Positions 1 through 7,120 of a stretch of 9,522 nt of DNA are shown piece after piece. The notes below the pieces were generated by a model, which searched no databases, was not told the DNA's origin, and saw only the letters and a list, made by a program, of their open reading frames with translations. The stretch spans positions 1-9,522 of the forward strand of contig JAOTWK010000109.1 of NCBI GenBank assembly GCA_029862935.1. The letters run 5' to 3'. The translations under genes were made by a program, and so were the position numbers. The DNA comes from Gemmatimonadota bacterium (GTDB taxonomy: Bacteria; Gemmatimonadota; Gemmatimonadetes; Gemmatimonadales; GWC2-71-9). Each line of letters starts with the position of its first letter. Within the stretch, counting starts at the first letter, position 1.

Positions 1-1106
1 GTCTCTTGCGCCATATCGATGTTATCGATGCGCTGTTCATCCGATACCGTGCCCAGCGTCGTGCTCACGAGGGCCTGCGTTTGACCTCGGGTGAATAGCG
101 CGGAGCCGTGCGCTCGGGGCAGCAGACCAACATCACAGTTGATGGAACGCACGGTGTCGAGATCTCGGCCGTCGACCCGCTCACCGCGCTCGAGCACTTG
201 CTGGCGCATCGTCTGCGCCTCTACCTCGTCCGCCGCACGGCGAAGCTCGTCAGCGTGATCGGGAAACTCGTCTGACAAACCTTCGAGCGTATCCGCCCGC
301 ACCACCGCCAACGCCTGGATGCGCTCAGTCTTCTCGTGGAAATTCAGCGCTTCGGCCACACGTTCACCGGCGACGTCCCGCACCCGCTCATGGAGTCCGT
401 CCGGCACCGCCGGCATCTCCCATTCCAGCTTGGGGCTGCCCACCGTCGCAACGATCTCCGCCTGCATGCCCACCAGCGTGGAGATACCCGCCTGTGCAGC
501 CTTGAGCGCATCCGCGATCTCTTCCTCGGACAACTCCAACGCGCCGCCCTCGACCATGTTGATCGAATCGGCCATCCCGGCAACGACGATGTCCAAGTCG
601 CTCGACTCGAGCTGCTCGAAGGTCGGGTTCAGCACCCACGCTCCGTCAACCCGCCCGACCCGCACACCGGCAACCGGTCCGCCCCACGGTACTTTGGAGA
701 GCGCCAGCGCTGCCGACGCAGCCGTGACGCCCAAAACATCCGCGTCGTTCTCCTGGTCGGCCGACAGGACGTAGACGAAAACCTGCACTTCGTTCTGAAA
801 GCCCTTAGGGAAGAGCGGACGGATCGATCGGTCGATGAGACGCGCCGCGAGGATCTCCTCCTCGCCCGGCCGTCCTTCGCGCTTGAAAAAGCCGCCCGGG
901 ATCTTCCCGGCCGCGTAGCTCTTCTCGCGATATTCGACAGTGAGAGGAAAGAACGGGAGTGAGGATCGTCGGTCACTGACGGTGACGGCAGCCAAGACCA
1001 TTGTCTCGCCGAACTGCACCATCGCGCTACCTGCTGCCTGCTTCGCCAGCCGACCGGTCTCGAGCCGGAATTGCCGACCAGCGAAATCCTTTTCTACGTG
1101 CTGCAC
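1..1106 (-). CDS. pnp: Polyribonucleotide nucleotidyltransferase (PNPase), N-terminal part; 3' end outside window
   Basis: PNPase degrades RNA 3'-to-5' by phosphorolysis and acts in mRNA turnover, often with a degradosome. The visible 368 codons cover the first RNase PH-like core domain, with AAGKIPGGFFKREGRP at about residues 65-80 and the IDRSIRPLFP strand at 91-100. They continue through the alpha-helical linker (about 240-305) and into the second RNase PH domain, marked by ERVDGRDLDTVRSI at about 309-322 and FTRGQTQALVSTTLGT at 338-353. The S1 and KH RNA-binding domains and the second-domain catalytic residues lie beyond position 1. I chose GTG at 1104-1106 because AAGGA at 1115-1119 sits 8 nt upstream and residues from VEKDFAGRQFRLETGRLA onward match the family's N-terminus. 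It lies 85 nt downstream of rpsO, the classical arrangement. The reading frame is unbroken within the window. Family assignment is secure. Confidence 0.97.
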   Translation of the reverse strand, partial: MQHVEKDFAGRQFRLETGRLAKQAAGSAMVQFGETMVLAAVTVSDRRSSLPFFPLTVEYREKSYAAGKIPGGFFKREGRPGEEEILAARLIDRSIRPLFPKGFQNEVQVFVYVLSADQENDADVLGVTAASAALALSKVPWGGPVAGVRVGRVDGAWVLNPTFEQLESSDLDIVVAGMADSINMVEGGALELSEEEIADALKAAQAGISTLVGMQAEIVATVGSPKLEWEMPAVPDGLHERVRDVAGERVAEALNFHEKTERIQALAVVRADTLEGLSDEFPDHADELRRAADEVEAQTMRQQVLERGERVDGRDLDTVRSINCDVGLLPRAHGSALFTRGQTQALVSTTLGTVSDEQRIDNIDMAQE

Positions 1107-1123
1107 CGTGCCTGTCCTTGCTG

Positions 1124-1158
1124 GAGCACCGGAGTCGTGCCGGGCGCCCGAGGTGCTC
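1124..1158 (-). promoter_or_regulatory. Inverted repeat in the rpsO-pnp spacer, just before the pnp ribosome binding site
   Basis: Seen directly: GAGCACC at 1124-1130 and GGTGCTC at 1152-1158 form a perfect 7-bp inverted repeat with a 21-nt loop. The loop contains the palindrome CGGGCGCCCG at 1141-1150. On the transcribed (minus) strand the structure ends 4 nt before the AAGGA of pnp. There is no U-tract, so it does not look like an intrinsic terminator. In enterobacteria the pnp leader forms a hairpin cut by RNase III and is used for PNPase autoregulation. An equivalent role here is inferred from position only. Confidence 0.4.
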
Positions 1159-1191
1159 TGAACGGACGCCTGGTTGCTTCATGACGTGGGG

Positions 1192-1452
1192 TTAATGACG
1201 GAGCCCGAGCTCCTCGATGAGCTTGCGGTAGTCTTCAACGTCGGTTCGTTTGAGGTAATCGAGCAGTCGTCGCCGTCTGCTCACCATCATCAGCAAGCCA
1301 CGCCGACTATGGTTGTCCTTGTCATGGCTGCGGAAGTGCCCGGTGAGTGAATTGATGCGCTCGGTGAGCAGCGCGATCTGAACCCGTGTCGACCCGGAGT
1401 CCTTGGGATGCGTACGGTACTTCTCGGTCACCACTTGCTTGTCGAGACTCAT
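1192..1452 (-). CDS. rpsO: 30S ribosomal protein S15
   Basis: S15 binds 16S rRNA at the central-domain three-way junction early in 30S assembly. The 86-residue product is close to the usual 88-89. It shows the S15 pattern throughout: [52 protein letters not shown], including the HxxDxHSRRGL segment and the LLDYL motif used in rRNA contact. The ATG at 1450-1452 follows a GAGG about 11 nt upstream. rpsO is followed by pnp, and its upstream neighbour is the divergent kinase rather than the ribF/truB/rbfA genes seen upstream in many bacteria, so it appears to start its own two-gene rpsO-pnp unit. The leader at 1453-1524 could carry an S15 autoregulatory structure, but I see only a weak GGCC stem (1478-1481 with 1487-1490). 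Confidence 0.97.
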   Translation of the reverse strand: MSLDKQVVTEKYRTHPKDSGSTRVQIALLTERINSLTGHFRSHDKDNHSRRGLLMMVSRRRRLLDYLKRTDVEDYRKLIEELGLRH

Positions 1453-1524
1453 GGAACGTGTATCCTCACTCAGCGCAGGCCGCGACGGCCGCGATCAAAG
1501 ACCCGTAATTTATGACAGCCACGT

Positions 1525-1553
1525 AGTTTATCCGGCATGGACATTCGTGTAAA
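1525..1553 (-). promoter_or_regulatory. Probable sigma-70-type promoter for rpsO-pnp
   Basis: On the minus strand, TTTACA at 1548-1553 (5 of 6 to TTGACA) is followed after exactly 17 nt by TAAACT at 1525-1530 (4 of 6 to TATAAT). A transcript would start near 1518 and give a leader of about 65 nt before rpsO. It is the best-spaced promoter-like pair seen in the divergent gap. The -35 element lies 7-12 nt upstream of the kinase start on the other strand, so occupancy by RNA polymerase here could interfere with kinase transcription. Confidence 0.55.
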
Positions 1554-1559
1554 CCCCAG

Positions 1560-2423
1560 GTGACCGCCCCTGACGCACCCGATCTCGTCGGCCGCACCCT
1601 TGGGCCACATCATCTCACGCGGCTGCTCGGTCACGGAGGGTTCGCGTGGGTCTATCAAGCCCACCGCGCCGACTCCCCCGACCAGGTTGCGCTCAAGGTC
1701 CTCAGACCCCGCTACGGCACCGACCCAGAATTTGAGCACCGCTTCCGCACGGAAGCCCATGTGGCAGCACAGCTTAGGCACCCCAATATCGTGCAGATTC
1801 TCGATGTCGGGAAGGCCGCTGGATTCACCTGGTTCAGCATGCCCCTCGCCGTGGAATCCCTCGATGCCATGATCGCTCATCACGGCCGTCTCGCCGAGGA
1901 CACCACGGTGCAGGTCGCCCGGGAAGTGGCCGCCGGGCTGGCCTTCGCGCATCAGGCGGGCTTCGTGCACCGCGACATCAAACCAGCCAACGTGTTGCTG
2001 CATGAGGGCCGGGCGGTGATTGGCGATTTCGGGATCGCTCGCGCGGTCGCGAGCTACGTCTCGGCCACCGGAGTGAGCATGACCATCGGCACTCCTCCCT
2101 ACATCGCTCCGGAGCAAGCGCAAGGACATCCGCTGGACGGCCGCACCGATCTTTACGCGCTGGGCGTGCTCATGTACAAGTGCCTCACCGGCGACGTGCC
2201 GTTCCGTTCGACCGACTGGTTCGAGCTCGCCCGCATGCACGTGGAGCAGCAACCGGAAGCGCCCCGGAAGAAACGCCCGCAGCTGTCGAAGCGGCTGGAG
2301 CGAATCGTGCTTCGTTGCCTGGCAAAGGACCGCGACGACCGATACCCCTCTGCTGGAGCCGTCCGCCAGGCATTGGATGCACTCGAGCAAACTGAGCGGT
2401 CACGCCGGCTGTGGTGGAGGTAG
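1560..2423 (+). CDS. Serine/threonine protein kinase, catalytic domain only (Hanks-type)
   Basis: This is a soluble eukaryotic-like protein kinase that should phosphorylate Ser/Thr on target proteins using ATP. All major motifs are present: glycine-rich loop GHGGFAWV (24-31), ATP-anchoring Lys46 in VALK, alpha-C Glu65, catalytic loop HRDIKPAN (137-144), DFG (156-158), GTPPYIAPEQ activation-loop end (177-186), helix-F Asp197 and conserved Arg261. It is therefore predicted to be active. The 287 residues are almost entirely kinase domain. I see no transmembrane helix, PASTA, WD40 or other sensor domain; only a short basic tail ending RSRRLWWR follows. GTG at 1560 is the first start after the in-frame TAG at 1524-1526. 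There is no clear Shine-Dalgarno sequence, and the message may be leaderless. It is the only plus-strand gene, divergent from rpsO and convergent with rseP (34-nt gap). Substrates cannot be read from the sequence. Confidence 0.93.
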   Translation: MTAPDAPDLVGRTLGPHHLTRLLGHGGFAWVYQAHRADSPDQVALKVLRPRYGTDPEFEHRFRTEAHVAAQLRHPNIVQILDVGKAAGFTWFSMPLAVESLDAMIAHHGRLAEDTTVQVAREVAAGLAFAHQAGFVHRDIKPANVLLHEGRAVIGDFGIARAVASYVSATGVSMTIGTPPYIAPEQAQGHPLDGRTDLYALGVLMYKCLTGDVPFRSTDWFELARMHVEQQPEAPRKKRPQLSKRLERIVLRCLAKDRDDRYPSAGAVRQALDALEQTERSRRLWWR

Positions 2424-2457
2424 CGCTCGGTCGTCTGCTTGCGAGCCGCCACTCACC

Positions 2458-3837
2458 CTACCCCCCGAAGATCCGCAGAATATCGTTGGTGAACACGAAC
2501 ACCATGATCGCGAGGAGCAGGACGAGACCCATCTGGGTGAGCCGCATGCGCGCACCTACCGAGAGCGGGCGCCCACCGCGCGCTCCTTCGATCATCAGGA
2601 AGATGAGATGGCCACCGTCCAGCACCGGGATGGGAAGCAGGTTGAGTATGGCCAGGTTGACGGACAAGAGCGCCATGAACTCGAACAGCGCCGCTACCCC
2701 GAACCTCGCGACTTGGCCCGACATCTGACCGATCAGGATCGGCCCGCCGAGCTCCCGCGGTGACACTTCGCGAAAGACGATACCCTTGAGCGTGAAGAGC
2801 ACCAACTCGACGTTGGACCAAGTCACCCGCGCGCCCTCGACCACAGCGGCCAACGGCCCATAGCGAATCAGAACCAGCTCGGGACTGGGTTCGATGCCGA
2901 CCTGACCGATCTCACGCGTGACGCCGGTGAGCGGATCCTTATAGCTCCGCTCCTCCGGTACCAAGGATACGGTCACGAGGGTATCTGCCCGCTGCACGGT
3001 GAGCCTGAGCGTATCGCCCGCACGGGGCTCCACCACGTGCTTCAGGTCGTAGAACGCGGCGATCGTGTCGTCTTCCACGGCCACGAGCACATCGCCGCGC
3101 TCGAGACCTGCCGTCGCTGCGGGCATGCCAGCGACGAACCCACCAATCTCCGGACCCCAGAGAGGGTAGAGCGCCCCAGCAATGAGGCTTCTCGCCCGCG
3201 ACTCGGACCCGCGGATGGGAAGAATGACCGGATCCACGTCCCCGGCGAAATCGAAGCGCAGCCGATCCGAGGTGGGGTCACCAATCGCGCGAACCATCTG
3301 CTGCCACGAGTGGACCGAGTCACCGTTGACCTGGACGACTGTAGCACCCCGCGGCACGGCTGCCAGCGCGGCCGCTTCCGGCGGCAGAATCGCAGAGTCG
3401 ATATGTGCAATCGCGGTAACCGTGTCTTCGCTGCGGCCATAGACCGCGGCCAGCGTTGCGTAGACACCCCACGCGAAGAGCATGTTCATCGCGACCCCGG
3501 CGGAGATCACGATGATTCGCGCCCAGAGGGATTTATTCTCGAACAACTGGTGTTCGGGGAAATCGGGGTACTCCTCACCGAGCGACCCCCCCTCGAGAGA
3601 CGCCATGGCTTCCTGTTCTTCGCGACTGGCCATCTTCACGTAGCCGCCCAAGGGGAACCAGGCAACCACGTATTCGGTCTCGCCGCGCTGGAACCGGAGG
3701 GGCGTCGCCGGTCCGAACCCAATGGAGAACCGCGGCACGCCGATCCCCACGGCCTTCGCCGCCAGGAAATGCCCGAGCTCGTGCACGAAGATGAGCACAC
3801 CCAGAACGAACACGAACGCCGCTATCGTCAGGAGCAC
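2458..3837 (-). CDS. rseP: RIP zinc metalloprotease, site-2 protease family (RseP-like)
   Basis: This is an inner-membrane zinc protease that cuts transmembrane segments. In E. coli RseP cleaves the anti-sigma factor RseA to release sigma-E, and relatives also clear signal peptides. The 459 residues match the family length (about 450). The first membrane helix carries HELGH (19-23, zinc ligands His19 and His23, catalytic Glu20). PLGGYVKM follows at 62-69, then a second membrane segment at about 105-132. Two PDZ-like regions lie at about 140-210 (degenerate) and 228-295 (IGGFVAGMPAATAGLERGDVLVAV). NLLPIPVLDGGH at 399-410 contributes the third zinc ligand, Asp407, and a last helix spans about 434-454. 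The GTG start at 3835-3837 has a strong AAGGAG at 3845-3850, 7 nt upstream, and overlaps the end of dxr by 10 nt, suggesting translational coupling. The target anti-sigma factor is not in the window. Confidence 0.95.
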   Translation of the reverse strand: MLLTIAAFVFVLGVLIFVHELGHFLAAKAVGIGVPRFSIGFGPATPLRFQRGETEYVVAWFPLGGYVKMASREEQEAMASLEGGSLGEEYPDFPEHQLFENKSLWARIIVISAGVAMNMLFAWGVYATLAAVYGRSEDTVTAIAHIDSAILPPEAAALAAVPRGATVVQVNGDSVHSWQQMVRAIGDPTSDRLRFDFAGDVDPVILPIRGSESRARSLIAGALYPLWGPEIGGFVAGMPAATAGLERGDVLVAVEDDTIAAFYDLKHVVEPRAGDTLRLTVQRADTLVTVSLVPEERSYKDPLTGVTREIGQVGIEPSPELVLIRYGPLAAVVEGARVTWSNVELVLFTLKGIVFREVSPRELGGPILIGQMSGQVARFGVAALFEFMALLSVNLAILNLLPIPVLDGGHLIFLMIEGARGGRPLSVGARMRLTQMGLVLLLAIMVFVFTNDILRIFGG

Positions 3838-4960
3838 AACGCTTCTCCTTGTTCACGCGCCCAGCGGTCGGCCTGCACAACCGTTTCCAAGTCGGACGCC
3901 GGCTGCCGGTGATGGCGCTGCAGCACTTCGTCGATGACCTCACCGATCGCGCCAAACGGGATGGCGTCATTCAAGAACGCGCTCACGGCGATCTCGTTCG
4001 CGGCATTGAACACCGCTGGTGAGGTTCCCCCTGCCACTCCTGCCAGCACCCCAAGCGCGAATGCCGGGAAATGCTTCCGACGCACCGGCTCGAAAGTGAG
4101 TGGCCCGGCCGCGACGGGATCGAACGTCGGTGTACCGACATCGGTCACCCGTTCGGGATGCGTCAACGCGTAGAGAATCGGCAGTTCCATGGTCGGGAAA
4201 CCGACCTGCGACAACACCGACCCATCGACGAACTCCACGAAGGCGTGAATGATGGATTGTGGGTGGACGACGACGTCGATCGCCTCATACCCTAACCCAA
4301 ACAGAAAGTGCGCCTCGATCACCTCGAGCGCCTTGTTGGCGAGCGTGGCGCTGTCGACGGTGATCTTGGGACCCATGTCCCACGTGGGGTGCAGGAGCGC
4401 GTCCTGGCGTGTGGCGTTACGGAGCCGATCAGCCGGCCAATCACGGAACGGACCGCCTGACGCCGTGAGAATGAGTCGTTGAATATCTCCGGGCTGTCTC
4501 CCGCTGAGACACTGCAGCACGGCGCTGTGCTCGGAGTCGACCGGCACGATCTCCCCCCCGCCCTTTCTGGCCGCCTGCTGCACACGCCCGCCATCACGAG
4601 CGACTCCTTGTTCGCGAGCGCCACCCGCTTTCCGGCATGCAGCGCGGCGAGCGTGGCTTGAAGTCCAGCCGCACCGACAACGGCGTTCAGGACGATTGAG
4701 GCATCCGGATGGGTAGCGGCTTCAATGAGGCAATCGGTTCCGACCATCACGGCGTGACCCTCGTGCTCGTGGTGGTCGCTGCCATTGACCAGACCCACGA
4801 ATGCTGGGTGCACGGAATGGGCCTGTTCCATCAGGCGCGCCTTGGACCCAAATGCGGTTAAGGCCACGACGCGGAACCGGTCGCGTTGCCGCTCCAGCAC
4901 GCGCAACGCGCTCGTTCCGATAGAACCTGTGGATCCGAGGATGGCGATGCCTTTGGTCAT
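3828..4960 (-). pseudogene. dxr: 1-deoxy-D-xylulose 5-phosphate reductoisomerase (DXR/IspC), reading frame disrupted near 4581-4586
   Basis: DXR converts DXP to MEP with NADPH and a divalent metal, the first committed step of the MEP isoprenoid pathway. Two adjoining frames together give a complete enzyme. From ATG 4958-4960 (ATGA overlap with the cdsA stop) come 125 residues with the NADPH motif GSTGSIG (9-15), LNAVVGAAGL and ANKESLVMAG, ending at 4586. The rest is in another frame from about 4583 down to TGA at 3828-3830. It carries metal-site PVDSEHSA, ASGGPFR, then HPTWDMGPKITVDSATLANKALEVIEAHFLFG, and a normal C-terminal helical domain. Both halves match the family well with no other decay. 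Restoring 1 nt gives 377 residues and restoring 4 nt gives 378, near the family norm of about 380-400. The break is therefore either a recent mutation or, as I think more likely, a sequence/assembly error. As written, the C-terminal frame alone runs 3828-4583. Confidence 0.9.
3845..3850 (-). promoter_or_regulatory. Strong ribosome binding site for rseP inside dxr
   Basis: AAGGAG on the minus strand lies 7 nt before the GTG at 3835-3837 and falls within the last codons of dxr. It fixes the rseP start and shows that rseP can recruit ribosomes on its own, despite overlapping dxr by 10 nt. Confidence 0.7.
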
Positions 4961-5817
4961 ATCGTGCCAAACAGCCGCAGCAAACACACGGACGTCGGCA
5001 GAACCCAGTACAGAGAGTCGAGCCGGTCGAGCACCCCGCCGTGGCCGGGGAAGAAGGTTCCGGAGTCCTTGACACCGACCTCGCGCTTGAAGAGGGATTC
5101 GCACACATCGCCTGCCTGTCCCATCACGGAAATGGCGAGCCCAAAGATCGCAAGCTGCCATACGGCGTGTTCAATCCCGAATCGTGCGAGCACCAGTGCC
5201 CCGTAGAGTGGAGCGAGCACGAGCGCGCCGACGCTGCCGCTGATCGCGCCGGCCCACGTTTTGTTGGGGCTCAGCACCGGAGCCAGCTTGGGGCCGCCCA
5301 CCACCCCCCCACCGCCCATCGCGAGGGAGTCACAGACCCAGGTGACGACCAGCGGCAGGAAGACCAGCGCCGTCGCCGCGCCAGCCGAGAGCCCGGTCGA
5401 AGGGTGCCGCAGAGGCAGCAGGAACACTGGCAAGCCACCCGCATACAGTGCCCCGAACAGCGTGAGGCCCACGGCGGCGAGCGGCCGGTCCGTGGGAGCG
5501 AGTCTCAGCGCAGCAGTGCCCACCGAGAGTAAGATCCACCCTGCGAGTGCCACGCCGATCCAGCCCACCTCGAGGGACCCCGCACTGGACAGGAAGCCCC
5601 AGGCGACGAGCGGCATCGCCGCTGCTCCGAGGAGGCCCGGACCCATGAGGGGTTGCAGTCCAGCCTTCAGGCCCAACCGATAGAACTCCAGCGTGCCGGC
5701 GACGGCCAATACGCTCAGCAGTCCAGCGAGCGGCCACCCACCCAGATAGACCAGTCCCAGCGCCGCCGGAATACCGACGGCGGCTACCGCAACGCGGCGG
5801 ATCATATTGGGAGACAT
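4957..5817 (-). CDS. cdsA: Phosphatidate cytidylyltransferase (CDP-diglyceride synthase)
   Basis: CdsA is an integral membrane enzyme that makes CDP-diacylglycerol from phosphatidate and CTP, the branch point of phospholipid synthesis. The 286 residues form a series of hydrophobic segments (roughly 10-45, 58-76, 84-102, 115-136, 147-162, 190-212, 220-236). Near the C-terminus is the family signature: SLFKREVGVKDSG at 241-253 followed by FPGHGGVLDRLDS at 256-268, including the metal-binding DRLD. SPNKTWAG at 183-190 is also typical. ATG at 5815-5817 is the first start after the frr stop, which lies in the same frame 36 nt upstream. No good Shine-Dalgarno is seen, and ATG 5803-5805 is an alternative. 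The stop overlaps the dxr start by ATGA. In many bacteria uppS precedes cdsA; here frr does. Confidence 0.96.
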   Translation of the reverse strand: MSPNMIRRVAVAAVGIPAALGLVYLGGWPLAGLLSVLAVAGTLEFYRLGLKAGLQPLMGPGLLGAAAMPLVAWGFLSSAGSLEVGWIGVALAGWILLSVGTAALRLAPTDRPLAAVGLTLFGALYAGGLPVFLLPLRHPSTGLSAGAATALVFLPLVVTWVCDSLAMGGGGVVGGPKLAPVLSPNKTWAGAISGSVGALVLAPLYGALVLARFGIEHAVWQLAIFGLAISVMGQAGDVCESLFKREVGVKDSGTFFPGHGGVLDRLDSLYWVLPTSVCLLRLFGTI

Positions 5818-5853
5818 TGGGATGGAATGCCGTGACCAGCGCGGGCGCGGTGG

Positions 5854-6408
5854 TCAGACCTCCATGATCTCGGCTTCTTTGGCTTTGACCACCGATTCGA
5901 TCTCAGCAATGGCATCGTCGTGCAGCGTCTGGACGTCGCCCTCACTGCGGCGTTTGTCGTCGTCGGACACGTGCTCCACCTTCTTGATCTCCGCTCTCGC
6001 TTCCTCGCGTGAGTGGCGAATCGAAATACGGCCTTCTTCCGCCAACTTATGGACAACCCTCACGAGGTCCTTGCGGCGCTCTTCTGTGAGGGGCGGCAAA
6101 GGAATGCGCACGATAGTCCCGTCGTTGGCCGGGTTGAGACCAAGGTCGGCGGTCAGAATCGCCTTTTCCACCGCGCCGATCAGTGATTTGTCCCACGGTT
6201 GCACCGTCAAGAGCCGAGGCTCCGGCGCAGCCACCGTCGCCACTTGATTGATCGGCATCTGCTGCCCGTAGGCTTCGACGCGGACCGTGTCCAGCAGGCT
6301 CGTCGTTGCCCGGCTGCTGCGGAGCGACGCAAGCTCACGTTGCGTGTTCTCGACCGCCTTGTGCATCTGCTGCTTCGCTGTCTTCTGAATCTCGGGAAGC
6401 GTACTCAT
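5854..6408 (-). CDS. frr: Ribosome recycling factor (RRF)
   Basis: RRF splits post-termination ribosomes together with EF-G. The 184-residue product has the expected length (about 185) and the RRF layout: a long N-terminal helix, then [31 protein letters not shown] at about 29-59, LLTVQPWD (66-73), [43 protein letters not shown], and the helix with [10 protein letters not shown] (128-137). [10 protein letters not shown] replaces the commoner TGRASPALLD and is a lineage variant, not damage. An upstream in-frame start at 6507 would add 33 unrelated residues inside pyrH. I chose ATG 6406-6408 because it gives the family N-terminus and forms an ATGA overlap with the pyrH stop, indicating coupled translation. 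Confidence 0.96.
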   Translation of the reverse strand: MSTLPEIQKTAKQQMHKAVENTQRELASLRSSRATTSLLDTVRVEAYGQQMPINQVATVAAPEPRLLTVQPWDKSLIGAVEKAILTADLGLNPANDGTIVRIPLPPLTEERRKDLVRVVHKLAEEGRISIRHSREEARAEIKKVEHVSDDDKRRSEGDVQTLHDDAIAEIESVVKAKEAEIMEV

Positions 6409-7118
6409 CGCACGATAGTCCCCACGCGCTCGCCCTGTACCACCCGGGCGATGGCACCGTGATTGTTGACGTTCATGACCACGATGGGCAGTCCATTCTC
6501 CTGACACAACCCGAATGCGTTCGCATCCATCACGCGCAGTCCTCGCACCAGTGCCTCCTGGTAGGATAGCTCAGGAATGAACTCGGCCTTTGGGTCCTCC
6601 TTCGGATCGGCGGTGTACACGCCGTCCACGCTCGTCGCCTTGATCAGGACGTCTGCCTCGATCTCGAGCGCGCGGAGCACCGCCGCCGTGTCGGTTGAAA
6701 AGTAGGGGTTTCCCGTTCCGCCGGCGAAGAGCACGACGCGCCCCTTCTGCAAATGGCGTTGTGCCCGCCGCCGAATATATGGCTCGGCGAGTTCCTCCAT
6801 ACGGATCGCCGTCATCACCCTGGTGTCGACGTCCTTGCGCTCCAAGATGTCCTGCACGGCGAGCGCATTGATGACGGTGGCGAGCATCCCCATGTAATCG
6901 GCCGACACGCGATCCATGCCCTGCTGACTTGCCACCGTGCCGCGGATGATGTTGCCGCCACCGATGACCAACCCCAGAGCTGCGCCGCACCCGGACACGT
7001 CAATGATCTCATCCGCGAGCCGATCGATCACGCCGAAATCGATGCCGAACTTCTGCCCGCCCGCCAGCGCTTCGCCGGAGAGCTTAAGAAGAGCCCGCCC
7101 ATAGGCGAGCGCCGTCAC
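6405..7118 (-). CDS. pyrH: Uridylate kinase (UMP kinase)
   Basis: PyrH phosphorylates UMP to UDP with ATP, feeding pyrimidine nucleotides to RNA, DNA and CDP-lipid synthesis. The 237 residues match the bacterial amino-acid-kinase-type enzyme. They include [10 protein letters not shown] (9-18), the glycine-rich [10 protein letters not shown] (51-60), [16 protein letters not shown] (75-90), [18 protein letters not shown] (133-150) and [13 protein letters not shown] (160-172). The late segment [19 protein letters not shown] (198-216) corresponds to the usual D-TAF-LC-EN-LPI-V-N region. GTG 7116-7118 starts 2 nt after the tsf stop. The Shine-Dalgarno is weak, so reinitiation after tsf seems likely. 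The 3' end overlaps frr by 4 nt. The order tsf-pyrH-frr is common across bacteria and supports the call. Confidence 0.97.
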   Translation of the reverse strand: MTALAYGRALLKLSGEALAGGQKFGIDFGVIDRLADEIIDVSGCGAALGLVIGGGNIIRGTVASQQGMDRVSADYMGMLATVINALAVQDILERKDVDTRVMTAIRMEELAEPYIRRRAQRHLQKGRVVLFAGGTGNPYFSTDTAAVLRALEIEADVLIKATSVDGVYTADPKEDPKAEFIPELSYQEALVRGLRVMDANAFGLCQENGLPIVVMNVNNHGAIARVVQGERVGTIVR

Positions 7119-7120
7119 AC

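Noticed and set aside
1470..2390. A 306-codon open frame on the minus strand, antisense to the kinase
   Set aside because: It mirrors a well-supported kinase gene on the plus strand, has no recognisable motifs, and its His/Arg/Gly-rich composition is typical of antisense frames in high-G+C DNA.
2424..2457. A bidirectional terminator between the convergent kinase and rseP genes
   Set aside because: Only a 5-bp GCTCG/CGAGC pairing is present and there is no T-run on either strand.
3037..3912. A 291-codon open frame on the plus strand, antisense to rseP and the end of dxr
   Set aside because: It has no recognisable domain, extreme Arg/His/Glu content and no ribosome site, and it overlaps two clearly real genes.
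4553..4559. The C7 run as the site of the dxr frameshift or of programmed slippage
   Set aside because: If the shift were here, residues before the run would read VCSRRPERA, unlike DXR. The alternative frame QQAARKGG fits better, placing the break upstream at 4581-4586. There is no sign of a conserved programmed signal.
6409..6507. A longer frr start adding 33 residues
   Set aside because: The added residues lie entirely within pyrH, do not resemble RRF, and the ATGA-overlap start gives the normal family length.
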